Assembly (NCBI RefSeq): GCF_964204645.1
Contig: NC_134029.1
Span: 5,341,001 to 5,405,000, forward strand
Direction: 5' to 3'
Length of the DNA stretch: 64,000 nucleotides
DNA from: Tubulanus polymorphus
Taxonomy: Eukaryota; Nemertea; Palaeonemertea; Tubulaniformes; Tubulanidae
The notes under the pieces are model-generated. The model was not told the DNA's origin. It did not search any database and saw nothing but the letters and a program-made list of their open reading frames with translations. The translations under genes were made by a program, and so were the position numbers. Positions 61,210-64,000 of the stretch are shown in pieces; position 1 is the first letter of the stretch; every line of letters starts with the position of its first letter.

Positions 61210-62667
61210 ATGAGTAGTCGTGGACAAGTTCGAACGATGGACTTCCGTCAACGCGAAGAGTACGGCGACCCTCGCGCCGCGCTCGACTTCTCCGTGAAAA
61301 AGGCGAAAAAAGATCACGAAAAAGAAAACAACGGCAATTTGGCCGACGCGCCGATGGATCTGAGCAAGAAGCCGACATCGCCCCCGGATGTGATCATGCT
61401 ATCGGATTCCGACGACGAATGTTTGGTCAAAGCGGCGAACGGATTCGCCGATCTTAAAAACGGCGATTTGAATCACGTCGACAAGAACAAAATCATCAAA
61501 AGACTGCAAGAAGAATTACGCAACGAAGAGGCGAAATTAGTCCTGTTGAAAAAACTGCGACAAAGCCAGCGTTCCCATCAGGTGATTGAATCGAACGATA
61601 ATAATATGAGTAATAATAAAGCTCATCAGAGTCGTTCGAACGTACCGCCGCCTCCGCTGATGAGAAATGCTCATAGCGGTATGGTGAGTAACAGTAAGCA
61701 TCAGATCCGCGGTTCACCTAGCCAGCCGTCGGTACGGGCATCGCCGCAGCACGGTCCACCGCCGCTGATGTCGTCGAGAGATCGCATGTCGTCGCAGGCT
61801 TCGCAGAATATTCGTAATTCCCAGCAAAACAATCAGAGCTTGTTAGCGGCGGCCGGTTACCGTATACCGGGCCAGTCGAATTCGCACAGTCAACAGAGCA
61901 ATCAGGTCAGTCAGGCCGTCATCGATAATCAAACGCCCGGACAGCGTCAGGCGGCTGCGAAATTAGCGCTGCGTAAACAACTCGAAAAAACGTTGCTTCA
62001 AATTCCGCCGCCGAAGCCGCCGCCACCGGAGATGAATTTCATTCCTAGTCTCGCGAGTAACGAGTTCATCATGCTCGTCGGGCTCGAGGAGGTCGTCAAA
62101 ACGATCACGGACTTGGATAGCAATTTACGCGGCATCAAGCCGACCGACGTCAAATACGTGTTCAATCCGTTTACGTGTGTTCAGTGTAATACCGACTTCA
62201 CGCCGGTGTGGAAGCGCGACAAGCCCGGCTCAAAGAACGTTATCTGCGAGGACTGCGTGACGAATAATCAAAAGAAAGCGCTGAAACAAGAGCACACGAA
62301 CCGTCTGAAGAGCGCGTTCGTCAAGGCGTTGCAACAGGAACAGGAAATCGAACAGCGTCTACAAGCTCAGCCGGTTACGACGGTAACGACGGCGGCGCCA
62401 CAGGTGTCCAATCCGACGGTGAATATTCCCGGCTCGTACAAGCCGTCGCAAGCTCAGCTTACGCATCAAAATCTACTGCAGGCGCATCAGGCGACGTTGC
62501 AGAGCGCTCAACATCTCGCCGGGTTGCCGGCGGCGGCGTTCGCCAACTCGCGTCTGTCGTTTCCGTATCCGTACGGCGCGAAAGCGTCGGATCTGCAGCG
62601 ACAGTATTTGTTAGATATGATTCCATCGGCTCGGTCTATGCACCCGCAAATGCAGTGGAAAAGTTAA
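61210..62667 (+). CDS. GATAD2: GATAD2/p66 subunit of the NuRD repressor complex
   Basis: Bridges the methyl-CpG-binding (MBD) subunit to the CHD remodeller in the nuclear NuRD complex. One uninterrupted exon encodes 485 residues. Near residue 48 is PMDLSKK, a PxDLS-type motif, then PDVIMLSDSDDE, a typical SUMO-interacting sequence. The conserved coiled coil CR1 (MBD-binding) reads IIKRLQEELRNEEAKLVLLK and then KLRQSQ. CR2 has ALRKQLEKTLLQIPPPKPPP, NEFIMLVGLEEVV and the GATA zinc finger CVQCNTDF...CEDC followed by TNNQKKALKQEHTNRLKSAF. The extreme C-terminus DLQRQYLLDMIPSARSM matches vertebrate p66. The start ATG follows a leader splice acceptor at 61154. Vertebrate GATAD2 genes are split into many exons, so a single-exon coding region is unusual. 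Confidence 0.95.
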   Translation: MSSRGQVRTMDFRQREEYGDPRAALDFSVKKAKKDHEKENNGNLADAPMDLSKKPTSPPDVIMLSDSDDECLVKAANGFADLKNGDLNHVDKNKIIKRLQEELRNEEAKLVLLKKLRQSQRSHQVIESNDNNMSNNKAHQSRSNVPPPPLMRNAHSGMVSNSKHQIRGSPSQPSVRASPQHGPPPLMSSRDRMSSQASQNIRNSQQNNQSLLAAAGYRIPGQSNSHSQQSNQVSQAVIDNQTPGQRQAAAKLALRKQLEKTLLQIPPPKPPPPEMNFIPSLASNEFIMLVGLEEVVKTITDLDSNLRGIKPTDVKYVFNPFTCVQCNTDFTPVWKRDKPGSKNVICEDCVTNNQKKALKQEHTNRLKSAFVKALQQEQEIEQRLQAQPVTTVTTAAPQVSNPTVNIPGSYKPSQAQLTHQNLLQAHQATLQSAQHLAGLPAAAFANSRLSFPYPYGAKASDLQRQYLLDMIPSARSMHPQMQWKS

Positions 62668-63392
62668 TTATCGATTTGAAACCGAACGATCGCTTTTAAT
62701 CTGTCGTACGACGCTACGAAGACGTCGGTTGAAAAAAAAAAAGACGTGTTGTATAGAATCGCTTAAATTTCGTATATCGTCGGTCGAGCTTTTTATATGA
62801 GATCATGACAAATTTTCGTCGTATTCCGCAGCAAAGTGCGACGTTTATTTGAAAAAAATGCACTGCGTCATGTCGCTTTTCAATCGTGAAATATTTGGGG
62901 AAAAAATGTGGTATAGTCGTAATAGTTGTGAGGAATCGATGGTTGTTTTCGTTTTTTGACACTGACTATCGAGAGCTACGCGGTTTTTAATTGAATCATG
63001 AATTCGAGACTTGCACTGATACCAATGACAGCACTGCCGGGCTGAAATAAACGGTTCCGAATTGACACTTCGCGGAATGGTTGTAGATTTATAAACTGCA
63101 TTAGTGAGAATATAATCATTGTCCACGATTTCTATATTACACAGGGTTTTACGTATACCCACTGATATTCAATGATGAAATGGGAATGTGAAATGTTTCC
63201 TTCGATGCCTGATGAATTAGACTTTCTTGTACAAGGTCATTAGGCGGCGACTGAACAATCCTGAAACTACTGTGGCCTTTTATATATTTATTTCTTGTAC
63301 AGTGTTTAACTTTTTGTTCTTTTTTATATATATATATATAAATATATATAAAACGAAATATGTTTGAATCATTGTACATTATATTATTATGA

Positions 63393-63423
<31 letters not shown>

Positions 63424-63720
63424 AGTGAATATAGATATCAGTGTGTTTCGCCTTTTGTGAGATACCTAGCAGATTTTAATACTGAGGTCATGAATTAGTT
63501 TTTTCGTTGAATCGTTTGAAGATATATTTGTGTATTTAGAGCAATTGATCGTATGGCAAAATGATATAATGGCTATTTGTCTGGCCGCCAAGTTGCTGAA
63601 GTATCTAAGGTCAAATTCCAAGGCCTTAATCGAAAACGCTACGCTAAAAGAACTCATGATTTAGATTCTGATGTGCAGGGTATGGAATATATTGAGGTTA
63701 TCAAAAAGAGTTTCAATAAA
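62668..63720 (+). other. GATAD2 3' untranslated region
   Basis: About 1 kb after the stop with no coding signal. It contains a TA microsatellite (about 63327-63352) and an (ATT)n run (about 63393-63422). AATAAA at 63715-63720 is a strong polyadenylation signal. Confidence 0.65.
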
Positions 63721-64000
63721 TGGAGTTAAAATTCTTGTGGAGAGATTATATCTTACTGAGGTATATACAGTAAAACTTTCATACGTTGGAAAATTCTGGG
63801 CCAGTTGCCCAAAAGTTTGTTAGAGTTAACCACTGGATAGTTGACATAGTGACAATTAAGAAGTTCATTGTTACTGATGGTATTTATCCGCCAGTTATCC
63901 TTAGCCAACCAGTCGAACAACTAGCCTTTGGAGTGGACCAAGCAATTCCTTCGAACTTCATGTTCCGATTTTCCGACATTATCCCGGCTTTTGTACGTTT
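63721..64000. other. Window end, nothing recognised
   Basis: AT-rich DNA after the GATAD2 polyadenylation signal. No coding frame, RNA gene or repeat that I can support. Confidence 0.5.

Overview
This is animal nuclear DNA: every gene is broken into short exons with GT-AG introns (one GC-AG), the background is AT-rich, and there are many small inverted-repeat transposons. The gene set and the transposon types, especially a Helitron-like element with a tandem core, suggest a lophotrochozoan invertebrate such as a mollusc, annelid or brachiopod. That assignment is inference. I assembled gene models by hand from splice sites and reading phase.

Layout: (1) 154-13867, minus: a CHD1/CHD2-type chromodomain helicase, 20 coding exons, 3' end beyond the window. 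(2) 16338-23117, plus: a 12-exon TPR protein resembling TTC24, with a long disordered tail carrying tyrosine motifs (one an exact EPIYA) and a polybasic C-terminus ending in a CAAX box. (3) 25802-29795, plus: RFC3, complete in 8 exons. (4) 32261-43706, minus: a VEGF-receptor-family tyrosine kinase, 23 exons, seven Ig domains, one transmembrane helix and a split kinase; the signal-peptide exon is not firmly located. (5) 52016-53707, minus: two possible exons of an unrecognised gene. (6) 54689-55795, plus: POMP, the proteasome maturation factor. (7) 56714-58253, minus: an unrecognised 293-residue protein. (8) 61210-62667, plus: GATAD2/p66 of the NuRD complex, whole coding region in one exon.

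The genes are not an operon, but the neighbourhood is informative. VEGFR (minus) next to POMP (plus) matches human FLT1-POMP on chromosome 13, and RFC3 lies on the same human chromosome, so part of the window looks like ancient linkage. CHD1 and GATAD2 are both chromatin proteins but belong to different complexes.

The mobile DNA is rich: a piggyBac-type MITE with TTAA duplications, a MITE with perfect 8-bp target duplications, two hAT-like elements, a pair of related inverted-repeat MITEs, a foldback-like element ending about 100 bp before the RFC3 start codon, and a Helitron-like element beginning 13 bp past an RFC3 splice donor. That last element holds four 154-bp units, each with a near-consensus CTCF-like motif. 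The two most interesting observations are this CTCF-like array and the TPR protein's predicted prenylated, tyrosine-rich scaffold tail.
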